A stretch of DNA of 64,000 nt from Metarhizium brunneum (GCF_013426205.1 NC_089426.1:4216001-4280000), one strand, 5' to 3'; counted from the first letter of the stretch, positions 13,254 through 24,598 are shown. Program-made: numbers and translations. Notes: generated from the sequence alone by a model not told the origin.

Positions 13254-14114
13254 ATGGATCAAACACTACCTGATCACAGAGCTATAACCGTTCCAGTTCC
13301 TAAGGCCGGCATCACAGCTGAGGTTCGAAACCAGGGCCTGGTGTGACAAGGGCTCGGAAAGAGGGCTTGGAGCAATAAGGGGCTCAATTCAATAATAATC
13401 TCGTAGGATGTCAAAGGTCCTGAGTTGCTAAGAGGAAGGAAGAGAAGGGTGACTGCTTTATATACATGAAAGGAACGCCCGGGCCTAGGGTTCTTGCCCG
13501 GGCACGTGTTCTAGCCGTGTAACCAATAAGTCCTATATCGGCGCGAAGCCCCTTTGGTGGGCTTCGCGATCTGTTGGGCCTTTTCCGTGTAACACCTGGA
13601 GGCAGCAGCTATCAGCCACTTCGTTATCCAGTATGGAATCCAGAAATATGTTATGCCTAATGCAAGCATGCTAACGTTTGCCTAGGCTTTCTGACAAGCG
13701 GTTTGATTTACTTATGCAGCTTATTGCAGGTATTCCCTACGACTTCGATAAACCGTGGTCATTCTGGTTCTATATTGGCAAGATCGTATCCAAGGCATTC
13801 TTTGGCGTCGAAGATCAACTTGAGTGGCTCAATGCCGTTCGAGTCCGTACAAGAGAGTTCATTGCCTTCTCAAATACTAGCACTGTTAAGGATAACGGGC
13901 CAAACCACGAAACGGGGAGGATACAAGTTGTCGAGGTTGACTTCCTTAAACCGCAGCCGGGAGAGAATATCAAGTTATTCTGGAAACCTGCTAGAGGTAT
14001 CATTTCCCAGCAAGTGAAAAACTGTAAGTCGTCTTTAGTTAGCCTCTATAATAGCTAAGTTAATCTTGCTTTTACGTAGGGATAGATTATCAGTCGAGCC
14101 AGAGCTGTAATTAG
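13254..14114 (+). pseudogene. Small unknown gene split by a solo LTR
   Basis: I do not recognise the protein. The ATG at 13254 starts MDQTLPDHRAITVPVP. After 88 coding bases, a 253-bp LTR (13342-13594) with a 5-bp target duplication interrupts the exon and brings a TGA within two codons. Beyond the LTR the frame continues (13600-13630), followed by an intron 13631-13685 (GTATGG donor, GCTAAC branch, CCTAG acceptor), exon 13686-14023, an intron with a GTAAGT donor and exon 14080-14114. Ignoring the LTR and one target copy, every exon phase agrees, giving about 163 codons before insertion. There is no signal peptide. Unless an LTR-spanning transcript is spliced, the product is truncated to about 30 residues. 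Confidence 0.75.
13342..13594 (-). mobile_element. Solo LTR copy 1, in a coding exon
   Basis: Read on the minus strand it begins TGTTACACGG and ends CCTTGTCACA, the TG...CA ends of an LTR. It contains TATATAAAG as an internal promoter-like box. It is flanked by a perfect 5-bp direct repeat, CCTGG, at 13337-13341 and 13595-13599. No internal retrotransposon region adjoins it, so it is a solo LTR left by recombination between two LTRs. A diverged homologue is at 61042-61288. Confidence 0.88.
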
Positions 14115-16476
14115 CACAGAATCTGATTGCGTGCAAGCAGCGCTATCATCTGCCAATGTCTTTTTCTCGGCGAGGAAGTGCCAATACTACCCCATAGCAC
14201 AAAGCTACGCGTTGCCGCGAAGATGGAGGCCCTGTTATGAATAATGAGACCCAAATATCCAGTGTGCTATTAACGCAACAATAAACATCAAATAACAAAA
14301 ATGCTTTGGAGAACCGTAGCCTCTAAACCCAACTTGTGCCGTTATGGTTCTCGCTTAACCCAAAACAGAAACAGCTGACTTGTTACGCGGTTATCGGAAT
14401 GCAGTCTGGATAGCAAAACTAGTTTAACCAAGGAACTACGTATAACAAGATCCCGGGCTGCATTATACATTTTTATACATGGGGCTTCATTCCCAAGGAA
14501 TCACTTCTACAGACCTAATCAACAAAAGGGGAGACACAAGACTGGCTATAATAAGATTGGGTTCTGTGCTCGATAAGCGTAAAACAACCTAAGATACTTC
14601 TAGGTAGACGATTGTTATATCGATAAACCTAAACACGCCGCGCTACACGAGACTATTCATTCCAATTTCCACTGGTATTAAAATGCGGCTAGATGCTACG
14701 CGTACTTGTCCGATATCTCAGTTTCTGACCGTCGAGATAACAATCAGGTGCCCAAGCTCGCATTGAAGCCGGCATTTCGATTAAGTGAGTGGTTTACTTG
14801 GGGCTGGAATCTCCAAGAGCTTCTGGCACCGGCGTCGGTTATATTCTTTGGCAAGGAAAGCTGACGGCTTGCTAATGTAATTTTTCTAGAGCAAGAGATT
14901 CACTAAATAACTGGAACTGATGTTCTATCTTTGCGGAGCTGCTGCTTTTGCAGGAGTTGACAGCGAAGAGAGCGATTCAAATGGGCAGAGGGGCGGCGGA
15001 CTACACGCGAGGACGACTGGGAATACTGTCTTGTCGGCATTATTGGAGTCTTGTCACTGCTGTACGATTAGGGTAAGTTGAATGCAACTCATCGGCTTAA
15101 AAAGGATGTGACTAATGCTATAAAACTCGACAATCTGTAAATTCTCCTGTGTGCTGCCGGGTCAGACACTCACCGCTGCATCATCTGCAACGAACCGCGA
15201 AGCCGCTCAGCCGGCCCATCACCAAGACAAGAATCAGCTTCTTCAATGTGTTGGAGAGCAAAGGAACTTGGCGCCCTGTTCCGGCTCCTGGACTGGGAAA
15301 TGACTCTCAGAATCGGATGTGTATCAGATCAGAGCTTCAGGCCACGGCCCTCTTCTGCTTAGTCGAAGCATCTCAAGACCATTCCATACTCGTACCAGCG
15401 TCCCTGTATACCAGTACATACACCCTGTGTACGCTCTTTCTCGATATCATCGCGATCAAAGGGGCCCTCTTGAAAAAGTTGTAAACTTGTATTGCCTCTC
15501 TGTCTAGGGCCGGGCAGGCCGTTCTAGGGAGTCGAGACTTCCCTCTGAGTGAAACGAAATCCGTATCTGTATCTATAAGGGAAATTGGTGGCTATGTGTC
15601 ATTGGCATTACTGATCAGCTTTCGAAGCATTGAGTGCCGAACGGCGACCTAGACAGCACTTGACTTAATATATCTTCAATAAGCATGTCATTGTGTCGCC
15701 TCGTCCAACAAAAAGGACTCAAGTGCTCAAGAAACCTACAAGATGGACTTACCGCCACGTCGAGCTCTTCTGGTTATTTGGAGACCCTGTACCTGCGTCG
15801 GCACTGCCGGACAACTAGGTGGGGAAAGCGTCTAGTACTGGCTACGTGAACAGCCTTCTTTAGCGTAGCAACGTTCTTTGGCGAACAACTACAATAAGAA
15901 AGCTTCTTGATAGCCCAAATACACCAGTAATTGAGTAAGTCTTGGAGCTACCCCGCCTAGTAGTAGACTGACACATTATTGGCGGAATTACGCGCCTGGT
16001 TTGGGTGGTCGCTGGGCCGAGAGGTTCAAATATCCCGTTATACGTCACGACACTGAACCTGCCATTACAGCATATTTTGATGGAGGCTCGGCCAACCTAT
16101 AATATCATCGCTCTATGAATTAACCGTTGCAATTACTTCGTCTATATATACTCTCGCTTCTTGTAGCTATTGCACATTGACGCAAAAAATTAGCATCTAT
16201 CAAAGCAGTTCCTACCCGGTGGGCATTTCTAAAGTAGCTTGGTGTACCCTCTAGACCTAACATGGAAGTTTGTAGTTATACGTATTATTCCCCGACGCAG
16301 ATAAATCCTCCAGGCGTTTTTTAAAGAACATGTCAAGTAAACCTATTTTTTTACGTGTACAATACACTAAGGGATGTAGGTTGTAGAGCTTCTGACTAGA
16401 TCCGGCTAGTAAGATAGGTTACAGCGCTCAGGTATACAGTCCCCAATAGATATACTCTGCTCGTGTCCTTGTACCG
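14115..16476. other. Gene-free, moderately A+T-rich
   Basis: No gene recognised. Open frames around 15.1-15.5 kb are short and featureless. The region borders the LTR-hit gene and may be degraded repeat sequence. Confidence 0.45.
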
Positions 16477-17310
16477 TCACACCTGGCCTGGCTGCCCAGC
16501 AGCTACAGGAGCAAAAATGCCCCACTCGCCGTTCAAATCTGATACCTCCTGGGACCACTCGTTCTCTTCTTTCTCGAACTCAAACTCCCCCAACCCATCT
16601 GTCACCCACTGGTTGGCCGCCGTATCCAGCTTTCCGACTCTAACTAGGGAGGGGTCCACTGCTGACTTCACGGCCTCGGTGAATATATAATCTATTTTTA
16701 GTGTATCGCCCGTAACGGGGGGCTTCGCAGTAGAAACTATGAACGTCATTGGGTCAACGAACACCATTCCCGCGGGTGGTTGTATATTAGCCATCTTGGG
16801 TGCAACAAGAATTGTATTGGCTTCGGTGCCATTGTATTCGACCTCTAGATTTCCAACAGCCTGTTTCGGTGTCAGCAAAAATCACACATGTTGTTGTCTC
16901 TGAGTTTAGTACATGCTCCTGCATGATAGAGTAAACTAGCTTACATTCGAAGGCATATTTATCTTGGTGAACAGGAATCCGCCCTGGACGGAATTAGGGG
17001 AGCCGAAGAACCCGTTGGTTTTGATTTTTTTGTTGTTTTCGCCTTTGATTCTGAGGACAGTATTATTGGAAGAGGGAGCGGAAGTGATTGTAGCTGGAGC
17101 TTTAGTAATCGCGGTAGGACAAGTCGCTGACTTTGCCGCGTTCTTCTTCCCTCTTTTCCCCAATATTTCGATCGCATTATTCGTGTCAAAGTCGGCGTCT
17201 TTAAATGTTGGAACGTTTGCTAGAAGACCTCTTACTGCTAGTGTAGGCCAAGAAAACGAGGAGCCTGTCCCGAACACTAGCACAACTGCGATGCTTGGCA
17301 TGAAATGCAT
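16477..17310 (-). CDS. Unknown secreted protein, 249 aa
   Basis: Two exons on the minus strand, 17310-16945 and 16860-16477. The phase-0 intron has a GTAAGC donor, a GCTGAC branch and an ACAG acceptor. I cannot name a family. The N-terminus MHFMPSIAVVLVFGTGSSFS reads as a signal peptide. A basic stretch KRGKK is followed by a Ser/Thr/Ala/Pro-rich linker around residues 55-80, then NKKIKTNG. The C-terminal half is acidic and probably beta-rich, with EFEFEKEENEW and NGEWGIFAPV. It lies beside a strongly A+T-rich region and 1.7 kb from another secreted-protein gene, a setting where fast-evolving secreted proteins are often found. The gene model is supported by matching exon phases; function is unknown. 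Confidence 0.65.
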
Positions 17311-19000
17311 TTTGCGAAGTTGTCTTGTAGGCCTGAAAGTAAAGTATTGATTAGATTGAGAGAAGTCTTGATTTTAATTTATAGAACTTAATAGTTTAAA
17401 GAAATAGATGTTTTTATAATTATGGTATCAGACTCCCGGGCTTCGTAAGATATAGTACTCTAGTAGTCAATCTCCTGTCATAATACGCATTAAATTCGAC
17501 TATTGAGTCATGGAAAAAAAGAGCTAATAATAGCGATTTTCTCTGACCTCAGGTTGAAATTATACCCTCTTGGCTCTCTAAACCTATACTAACAGCCCAA
17601 TAGATCTTGGTAGAATAAAGAAATTATGGGGCTATACAGGGTGGAATAATCGCGGGAGCCTACTACAACTACAGGGATGAAACAAATCCTGTCGCTGGAG
17701 CGTTTTGGCCAGCAAACGCAGCTCCTCTATAATCTACTCTCTACGTATATGAAACTACTGCTCGACTCAGTCGACCCCTTGTCTAGTGGATCTGGCAGTT
17801 ACAGACCACAACATTAATTAATGCTATTTCTGGTACAGCAGAGGCAGGCTATATAAATTAATATGTTTTTTAACTATTAATACTTTAAACAAGGCATTAT
17901 ATTAACGTTTTGTGTTTATAAAATTAAGCTTATATTGCTATATTACCTGATTATACACCGTATTCCTTATTACTACTAATATTATAACTACAAAGTAGCT
18001 GACTTAAACGAGTAATAAGTTTAGAATTCGGAGATAGAAAATTACACTTATTAAATAAAATAATATTTTCTAAGAAATTCATTTATTTTAAGTTATAATA
18101 TAAGCTAGAATACATATAATACATAGCTTATAAGGTGTCTATTTGCAAAATCTTAGCTTAATCTAGGAGCACAAATCTTGTATAGATTAAGAAGAATATA
18201 AATAGATCAAACCCAGATAAGGTGGACTATGCAATTCCTAGAGATCCTACCAGTATAGCTGGCGTGTGGTCAATAAAATACTGCCTGGTTTGCCGACACG
18301 ACGCAAGGGGCATAATAAAACCTCCTGTAATTCTCGCTTATCAAGCGATAACACGTGTCAAGAGTGGCAAGTGGTCGCGTACGGAGGTGGACATTCACCG
18401 TTGGGAGTAAATTGTATCCTAATAATACTTTATGCTTGGTCAAACCAGTTTAACTAGTATTTGATGCAACAAGGGTCAAGTTCGCCTGAAAGCCTGTCAT
18501 TGAGCTATTGGCGGCCTCAGTCGCATAAGTGAACCGCATAACTAGACCTTTCCGTGCTGCCACACAGACATTACTCGCTACTTGACCCCTTGCCCAACAT
18601 CTCCGTTTTACACGTTTCGATCGCCTTGGAAGCAAAAGTAGGGTTGTTTTATTGGTCAACAATGTGCGGGCTATTAGACGTGGAATGCCAGACTATCCAT
18701 AGCACCTATTAGTACGTCAATATTAAAAGTGAACAGCATAAGTAGCTGAGTATCAGACTGTAACCTTGTGGGGTCTCTGGGAAGGAATTCCTTCACGTGC
18801 CATTCTGGGTAGTATGCTAATTTTAGAAGAAATTTTCACATTAGTCATTGCGGTAAGGACAGTTTACGGTTTTAACTCTGGGTTATAAAGCGCGTATTTG
18901 GAACGCTAGCTGGACATTGACGTTCGAATTAACACTTGGTATTATCTAGCATGTTTATTACTTTCTACTTAGACACTAGTCTTTACTCTAGGCTATCAAA
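17311..19000. repeat. A+T-rich block, probable RIP-degraded DNA
   Basis: Most of this stretch, especially 17.8-18.2 kb, is strongly rich in A, T and TpA steps compared with flanking genes and has no long frames. This composition is typical of repeats hit by repeat-induced point mutation in filamentous ascomycetes. I cannot identify the original element. The last 100 bp or so form the promoter of the gene at 19001. Confidence 0.55.
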
Positions 19001-19774
19001 ATGTGGTCTGTATCGTATATTTTCATGTATACAGCCTTTTATGCTGCTCTTATTAGCAAGTGTTTCTGTCAGAAAAAAGTCACCGCGACATTCACAGATC
19101 CCCGCACCGGGATAACCTTCGAGCGATTTTTCGGGGTCAAAACATCTTTCAGTTTTGGTATTGCTCTCCCTGAGACGGCAAACAATTCCTTTATCGGCCA
19201 GCTATCCTTCCCACTGAATGATGGCGCCGGCTGGGGAGGCTGGTCACTCACAGACGACATGGAAGGCCCTCTACTTATGGCAGCGTGGGCAGATGGTGGG
19301 AAAGTCGTGTCTTCCTTCCGACAAGCCTTCAACGAGGATGATAATCCTCCCGAGGTCACTGGAAATTTCCGAGCCAGGCCGATAGCTGCCGGCACATCAG
19401 CCAACTCCTCGCTCTTCACATACACATTTCTTTGTGAAGGTTGCCTTGACGATGCGCTAGGTCTCGGTGCAGCAGCGACATCAGGCACCGTCAAAATGGG
19501 CTGGGCCTTTGGTAGCGAGAAAGTGGGTAATCCAGCTTCGCCTGCTGCGATTCTTAATTTTCATAACAAGGGATTTGGAGGATTTCAAGCCCGGCTGGCT
19601 CAAGCCAAGAATGGAAAGTTCGATGAATGGGCAGCCATGGCAGGAGCTCCTTTGGCTCCCGCAACAAACGCGTCTCCCATCACATCGAAGAAAAAGAAAA
19701 ACAAAGGAAACAAAGGAAACAAAGGGGAAGGTTCGGGTAACGCATCAGATGATGACTCCGATGATGACGATTGA
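19001..19774 (+). CDS. Secreted CDH-cytochrome-like (DOMON) domain protein
   Basis: Single-exon gene for 257 residues. A hydrophobic signal region (about 1-23) is followed by a domain at about 25-205 resembling the b-type cytochrome domain of cellobiose dehydrogenase. Features include FSFGIALPE, GAGWGGWSLTDDMEGPLLMAAW (the Met is the likely axial haem ligand), and the TYTFLCEGC strand with paired cysteines. There is no dehydrogenase flavin domain and no C-terminal membrane helices, so it would be a stand-alone extracellular haem protein; such domains pass electrons to partners such as lytic polysaccharide monooxygenases. The tail is unusual: a Lys/Asn/Gly-rich repeat (KKKKNKGNKGNKG) then an Asp/Ser run to the stop. 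Family assignment is good, haem binding and partner are inferred. Confidence 0.78.
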   Translation: MWSVSYIFMYTAFYAALISKCFCQKKVTATFTDPRTGITFERFFGVKTSFSFGIALPETANNSFIGQLSFPLNDGAGWGGWSLTDDMEGPLLMAAWADGGKVVSSFRQAFNEDDNPPEVTGNFRARPIAAGTSANSSLFTYTFLCEGCLDDALGLGAAATSGTVKMGWAFGSEKVGNPASPAAILNFHNKGFGGFQARLAQAKNGKFDEWAAMAGAPLAPATNASPITSKKKKNKGNKGNKGEGSGNASDDDSDDDD

Positions 19775-20440
19775 GACCTACAGCGCAGGCCCTTGCATTT
19801 ACAATTGAGATGATATAAAACTTTGAGAAATATCACTTGATGTCACTAGCTATGAGTTCAATTGACAGTGGGCTGGTTCTCCTGGTTCTCGATTTGAAGC
19901 TGCATAAGTTAGGTTACTGCTTAGACTACTGCTTGGGGATAACTAGTTAAGAGGAAATTTTCTATCCATGCGAGAATAGATGAGTCTGTCTTTTGGGATA
20001 GTTCGTACTCCAATATTGTACGTGCACCGCACTAATTGCCGATTCGGGCAACCTGTGTGATCTCAGGCCACTGCTTATTTTATGCATATTTTAGGATGCT
20101 AGCGAGTCAGTACACTATGACAATCCTGACTGGTGAGAGTAAGGTGTAAAGTCTCTACGGGTACCTAGCGTGAGTAGCTGATCTCTAGGTTCTAAGAAGT
20201 ATTAGGTAGTAAAAGTAGACTCAAATAAAGGTGTAAAAATTACTAGGTATTTATAATTTATCTATTAGTTTGCAGCAGTCCTAGCAGTAGTTATAAGGAA
20301 ACAGCTGGTCGTAATACACACCCTTGGAGTGCTTACCCAAACTTGTTGGGAACTGGTGTTGGACCAGATGGTGCTTGCGAAAAGGCTAGCTCAATAAATT
20401 AAAACTTCAAAGAGATTTATACGAGGAGGTTCTGCCCTCG
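19775..20440. other. Intergenic, nothing recognised
   Basis: This is the convergent 3' space between the cytochrome-domain gene and the hydrolase gene. It is moderately A+T-rich and I see no gene in it. Confidence 0.5.
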
Positions 20441-21818
20441 TTACAATAACGGATCTCTAATTATGCCGAATGCCTTGTCCAGAAACTGGTATGTTCGTTG
20501 GTTGCACAAGGCCAAAGCCCCCATCTTGGCCTGAAGACTCCCTTGGCCATCGCTCTCAGGCACCCATATCTCCTTATTCTGTGGAGGCACATTGGTTAAA
20601 GCCTCAAAGCAACGCCTAGTGTGATTATCTACGTCCATATATAGAGACTTTCCAGCTCCAGAGACGAGAACTGGGCAGGTCACGTGGGAGAGAAAGCTCG
20701 TCCCGTCCTCGCTGCCGCTGGCGAAGGTATACTTCTTTATGTGCTGGAGGATCCCTGCCGGTGAAGACAAGCCAAACAACGTACTGGTGATGGATATCTC
20801 ACACTTTAGCTGGAAAGAAACAGCAGACAGCCACCCTATCATCCGGTCTACAAAGCCGTGGCCTATCCAGCCCTTTGTCCAGGCCGATATGAAAATCGGG
20901 GACACATGAGCCGTTCCAAAATCCCACATGTCGTAGAAAGGATCCTATGCGGCTTATATTAGTATTTGCGTGCCCTAACAGTAGCCGGCGCGGAACGAAA
21001 CTGATTCTACTTACGATGGATATGCATGCCTTGACCCTGGGCTCTGCCGCTGCCCGAAGGGCGAAGTAGCCGCCCATGGATGCACCTGAAACAGCGATGC
21101 TGTCCAAGTCTAAATCCAACTCGGGGTGTTGAGAACTGAATTTGACCAAGTAGTCGATGACTTGGGCGACTACCGTCTCCCAATCCGGCCGCATGGTGAC
21201 CTCGTACTGCTTGAGCATCAGACCCTGGCCGGGCCCGTCAAAGGTCAGGACGGCATATCCCATTCCGGGCCCTGCGGCAGGATTGAGAAAGTAAAGTTCT
21301 TCCTGACAGGAATCAGCCCCGCCACAATTGACGAGGATCGGCGTCTTCCTCCCCTTTATCTTTCGGTCGACGGGTGGAAGATATAAGTATCCTGGCAAGT
21401 GATACTCATCGTACGGTATAGATAGGCGATGTACCTGCCCGTCCATCAGCGGCAAGGCCTTGCGAAATAATGTGCGAACTTTTTCCGCGACGGAGCATGC
21501 GTCCTGGGCAAGAGACTCTCCATTACCCGTTGAGGTAGACACATACATGTATCCGCTGGCACGAGTGTAGTTTGCCGCGCGGAGGTAACCCCGTCTGGCT
21601 GCATCGCGATCGCCGTGGCGGTGGGCTTCATCTGCAAGCTCTTCGGCCCGCAACGCCTGCGTTCGCCAGGCCCTTTCCCAGGACACGGGGTCTCCTGGCT
21701 TGATTTCTCCAACTGCCTCGAGGACTTCTGCGACATCAGCCCCGCCATAAACTGTGGTACCGAGGATGCGAATGGCCTCGAAATCGAAGAAGCCGCTGCC
21801 AGGGAAGAGTTTGTGCAT
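20441..21818 (-). CDS. Alpha/beta hydrolase of the PKS-NRPS cluster
   Basis: Two exons on the minus strand, 21818-21015 and 20944-20441 (phase-0 intron, GTAAGT donor), give 435 residues. The start MHKLFPGSGFFDFEAIRILG is family-typical and an upstream in-frame stop excludes a longer form. The first 150 residues form a helical cap. The core has NCGGADSCQEELYF, GYAVLTFDGPGQG and the nucleophile elbow SGASMGGYFALR. It belongs to the 2,6-dihydropseudooxynicotine-hydrolase-like group that accompanies cytochalasan-type PKS-NRPSs; CcsE of the cytochalasin E cluster is the known comparison. Where relatives usually have a His in a GxHCQ segment near the C-terminus, this protein reads GQGSLQAK, so its triad may be incomplete. 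An array of TCGG elements lies about 280-330 bp upstream. Confidence 0.85.
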
Positions 21819-22960
21819 GTTGCCGCTGAAGGATTCTTCTCCTAGTATCGAGTATGAGCGTAATCACTCTCTTCTTGCAGGTTTGTCAAAAGGGAGCCTT
21901 CTTTTTCGAGCTCTAACTGGTCTAGCAGCCGAAGCTACCGGCCAAGCGGGTTCATATAGGTGACAACAGACTATGCGTGCGACCACGCCATGTTCGGCAC
22001 TGTAGCTGCGATGCACGCCTATACCAGTGGCAATGCCCGGAGGATATAGGGCGTGGCATTCAAACAAGACTCATAGCTGGGAGATATCTATTGTCTTCGG
22101 AATCGGCAACCCGAGACATCGGAGTCGGGATCGGGGTCGGGGTCGGACACCGTGCCGCGTTTTATGGAGTGTGTGGGGAAATGAGAACAGGAAATACCAC
22201 TGGCCAATATGTGTGAGAGCCGGTTTAGTATAATCGCGAGGACAAGCAGGTGGTGTGTCGACAATATTTTGGGCAGCGACGAGCGACGGCCAAAAAATAC
22301 TTCGCCATGGGATCAACAACTGACTACGACTGTTAGTCATGCTCAAAACTCAATGACGCGCATCGTCCCTGGCTCTCATGAGAAAGTGGGTAGTAATGCT
22401 CCCCCAATTGAGTCCTCCGACTCCATGGCTTCAATTGAACATTCTAGGAATTCAGCTATCAGCCCGAGATCTAGAGTATTTTACGAATTGCCTCGTCGAA
22501 CAGCTATCAATCAGGTCTCAATTCCCTATCTGCGTAGAATCAATCGAGGACCAATCCACGTTTCCCTTCTATACATGCGTACCCATGGCGATATGTAGTA
22601 CTATGTCACCGGCTGAGCCCGGTGGTAGCTGTGGCCTTTTTGATCTTCCCCTCTTCATGTTTGGATAATTCTTATAGTAGTCCAGCCAGTTGTCAATATA
22701 CTCAGCCTGGACCGTTCCATTTATATATTTATAAGGAATGAAGAAAGTGAAAAGGCTTGCCTTGAGCTCGTGAGCTTTTTTTTTATGTATGGTGATTGAG
22801 TGAAATTGGGATATTTAACTTTGAGAGACTTGTCAAGCGGCGCCGGGTGCACAGCAAATGGGATAGAGCAGAATTTTATTTTGGCTTTGTCAGACCTCTT
22901 ACAATTGCCCAGGTCTGAACAGTTCCCTAGCAAAGAGTATTAAAGGTCCAAGTGATCAGA
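21819..22960. other. Intergenic between hydrolase and Diels-Alderase genes
   Basis: No gene is supported here. It contains the hydrolase promoter with its TCGG array and, beyond about 22.3 kb, featureless sequence to the 3' end of the Diels-Alderase-like gene. Confidence 0.55.
22097..22146 (+). promoter_or_regulatory. TCGG array upstream of the hydrolase
   Basis: TCGG occurs at 22097 and 22103, then five more times at 22119, 22125, 22131, 22137 and 22143, every step within each group being exactly 6 bp. Two of the pairs are perfect TCGGANTCGG. It sits about 280-330 bp 5' of the hydrolase start (minus strand). CGG-containing direct repeats are typical Zn2Cys6 targets, and AflR-class proteins recognise TCG half-sites. 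Binding is inference. Confidence 0.6.
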
Positions 22961-24302
22961 TTAATCTACGTAATTGCTCTTGAAAAGGGGTGAATTCTGA
23001 GGAAAAGTCAGAGCCTCGGTGAGGGCGACTCCATCATATTGGCCCAGCCCTACATGTCCGCCTCTTGAGCGGCCAGAGAAGCCACTACCTCCCACGCCCT
23101 CTCCGAGGATGTATTCAAATCCGAGGTTGAGATGCTCCACAAAGAAAGTGTAGTGATGCATATTCGAAGGCGAAACGAGTTCCAGCTGGAAGCCAGTGAC
23201 TTTGTCTTTGAGAGTGCCTGTAACAGCTCCACCATAGGTTTTGGTGACAAGAGCATAGTCTTCCGTATCAGAGGGAGTATTGGCCGTGCTTCGAAAGACT
23301 GGGGCACCATCTTTGAAAAGGACAACAGACTGGTGCGAGTGCTCTGGGTTGATCTCGGAAGTGAAAGCAAAATAGCTGAGCACATAGGGACCCAACATGG
23401 CTCTCACTGCTTGCAGCTTTCTCAGACATGTAAACCAACTATGCCAGAGTTGACTGATTAGTAGGCTGAGACAACGCCACGTGCTGCAGAACTGTATATG
23501 CAACTCACCTAAACGCGGACCAGAACCGCTCATGTCCCCCCATACCGGTCCATTTGATGGGATTGCCTTTAATCTCGACGTCGGTTTCCACTGTTCCGGC
23601 CGGAATGGGCTGTGACCAGTGCCAGTAGGGAATAGGTGCGGTAGATGCGTTCTCAGCCGGCCACACGTTCCCATCCGCGGTCAGGGGCAACGCCCGCGAG
23701 TGAATGTACACCTTTCCCTTCAGAGTGTCAGAATCTAATGTGACAATAGCCTCTGTCAGGTCTGCGTTGACTTGGAAAGAAAACTGATGGCCAGTCTTCT
23801 CGTCTATCCACAGACCGCGGGTTCCGTGTGGGCATGTCTCGACGACAGATCGCTGGGGATAGTACACCTCGTAGAAGCGTGTGCTGTCTGCAAAGCCAAA
23901 TTCTATGGAAAGACGGAAGTTCCCGGTGCCTAGGATGGCGTAATTGGCATCGCGGTAAAAGCCAAAGACGAAGGACTGCATGCCATCATCAGAGACTCCG
24001 TCAAACTCCCACTGCTCTCCCGCGGATCAGTTGAGTAGTGGTATCTTTGGCTCTTCGAGGCTGCCCATGGCCTTTGTAGTGAAATCAACGATTTTTCTGC
24101 CTTTGGCCATCTCAAACGCCGTCATGTTGCTTACCCGGCAGCCCGCCCTGGTGTCATTGTCGTCAGCCGCCAGAGGTATTTGCTGACCTGGGAAGACATC
24201 GCTATTCGGCTCATGCCAGTGAGATAGCCAAGGCTCTGGCCAGCCATGAGTATTAGCGACGGTGGCCAGCAGGCCGATTATAGGCACGAGCCGGATCAAC
24301 AT
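22961..24302 (-). pseudogene. Diels-Alderase-family protein with an in-frame TGA
   Basis: Two exons on the minus strand, 24302-23509 and 23438-22961 (GTGAGT donor, CATAG acceptor), span 423 codons. The ATG at 24302 gives a signal peptide, [20 protein letters not shown]. The body has the two-lipocalin-like-domain pattern of fungal Diels-Alderases such as CcsF, PyiF, MycB and Fsa2: [10 protein letters not shown], a [11 protein letters not shown] block, [19 protein letters not shown] and a closing glycine-rich beta segment. In cytochalasan pathways this family catalyses the intramolecular [4+2] cycloaddition that builds the fused isoindolone and macrocycle. At 24029-24027 an in-frame TGA follows KIPLLN, about 90 codons in, while the frame continues with clear homology on both sides. 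I find no GT-AG intron that would remove it. It may be a nonsense mutation, a sequencing error or a readthrough site. Confidence 0.82.
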
Positions 24303-24598
24303 TGCAGTGTTTTGTTGGCAACTATATTGACACGAGGGCGAGGCCAAGGGTTATAGAAGAATAAGAAGGATTTGTCATGCTTTATGTCTGGAGAATGGAG
24401 GTATCGAGCTCATAGGTGTAGCATAGTCTTGAAAGTGAGAAAAGGCCGGGTCTCCGAAGTACTCCGACTTGGAATGCCAAACATTACAGTGCCATTAGAG
24501 AGTATAAAATGGACTTAGAGAGCCAGGAGAAGGGTGTTATGTCCAGCTACCAACAAGGCCAGTCATTAACTTACTTCCACGCACTTGGCAGTCTGGTC
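24303..24598. promoter_or_regulatory. Shared promoter of Diels-Alderase and enoyl reductase
   Basis: A 296-bp divergent promoter. Two CCGA elements (TCGG on the minus strand) at 24454 and 24464, inside TCTCCGAAGTACTCCGACTT, lie 10 bp apart near the centre, about 150 bp from the first start and 135 bp from the second. Joint control of both genes is likely but inferred. Confidence 0.55.

Noticed and set aside
13342..13594. Possible DNA transposon (MITE)
   Set aside because: The ends TGTTACAC/TGTCACA look partly palindromic, but the internal TATATAAAG, size, TG...CA termini and 5-bp duplication fit an LTR better.
24509..24598. Upstream in-frame ATG for the enoyl reductase
   Set aside because: It would add 30 residues with no resemblance to the family's N-terminus and shorten the already compact divergent promoter.
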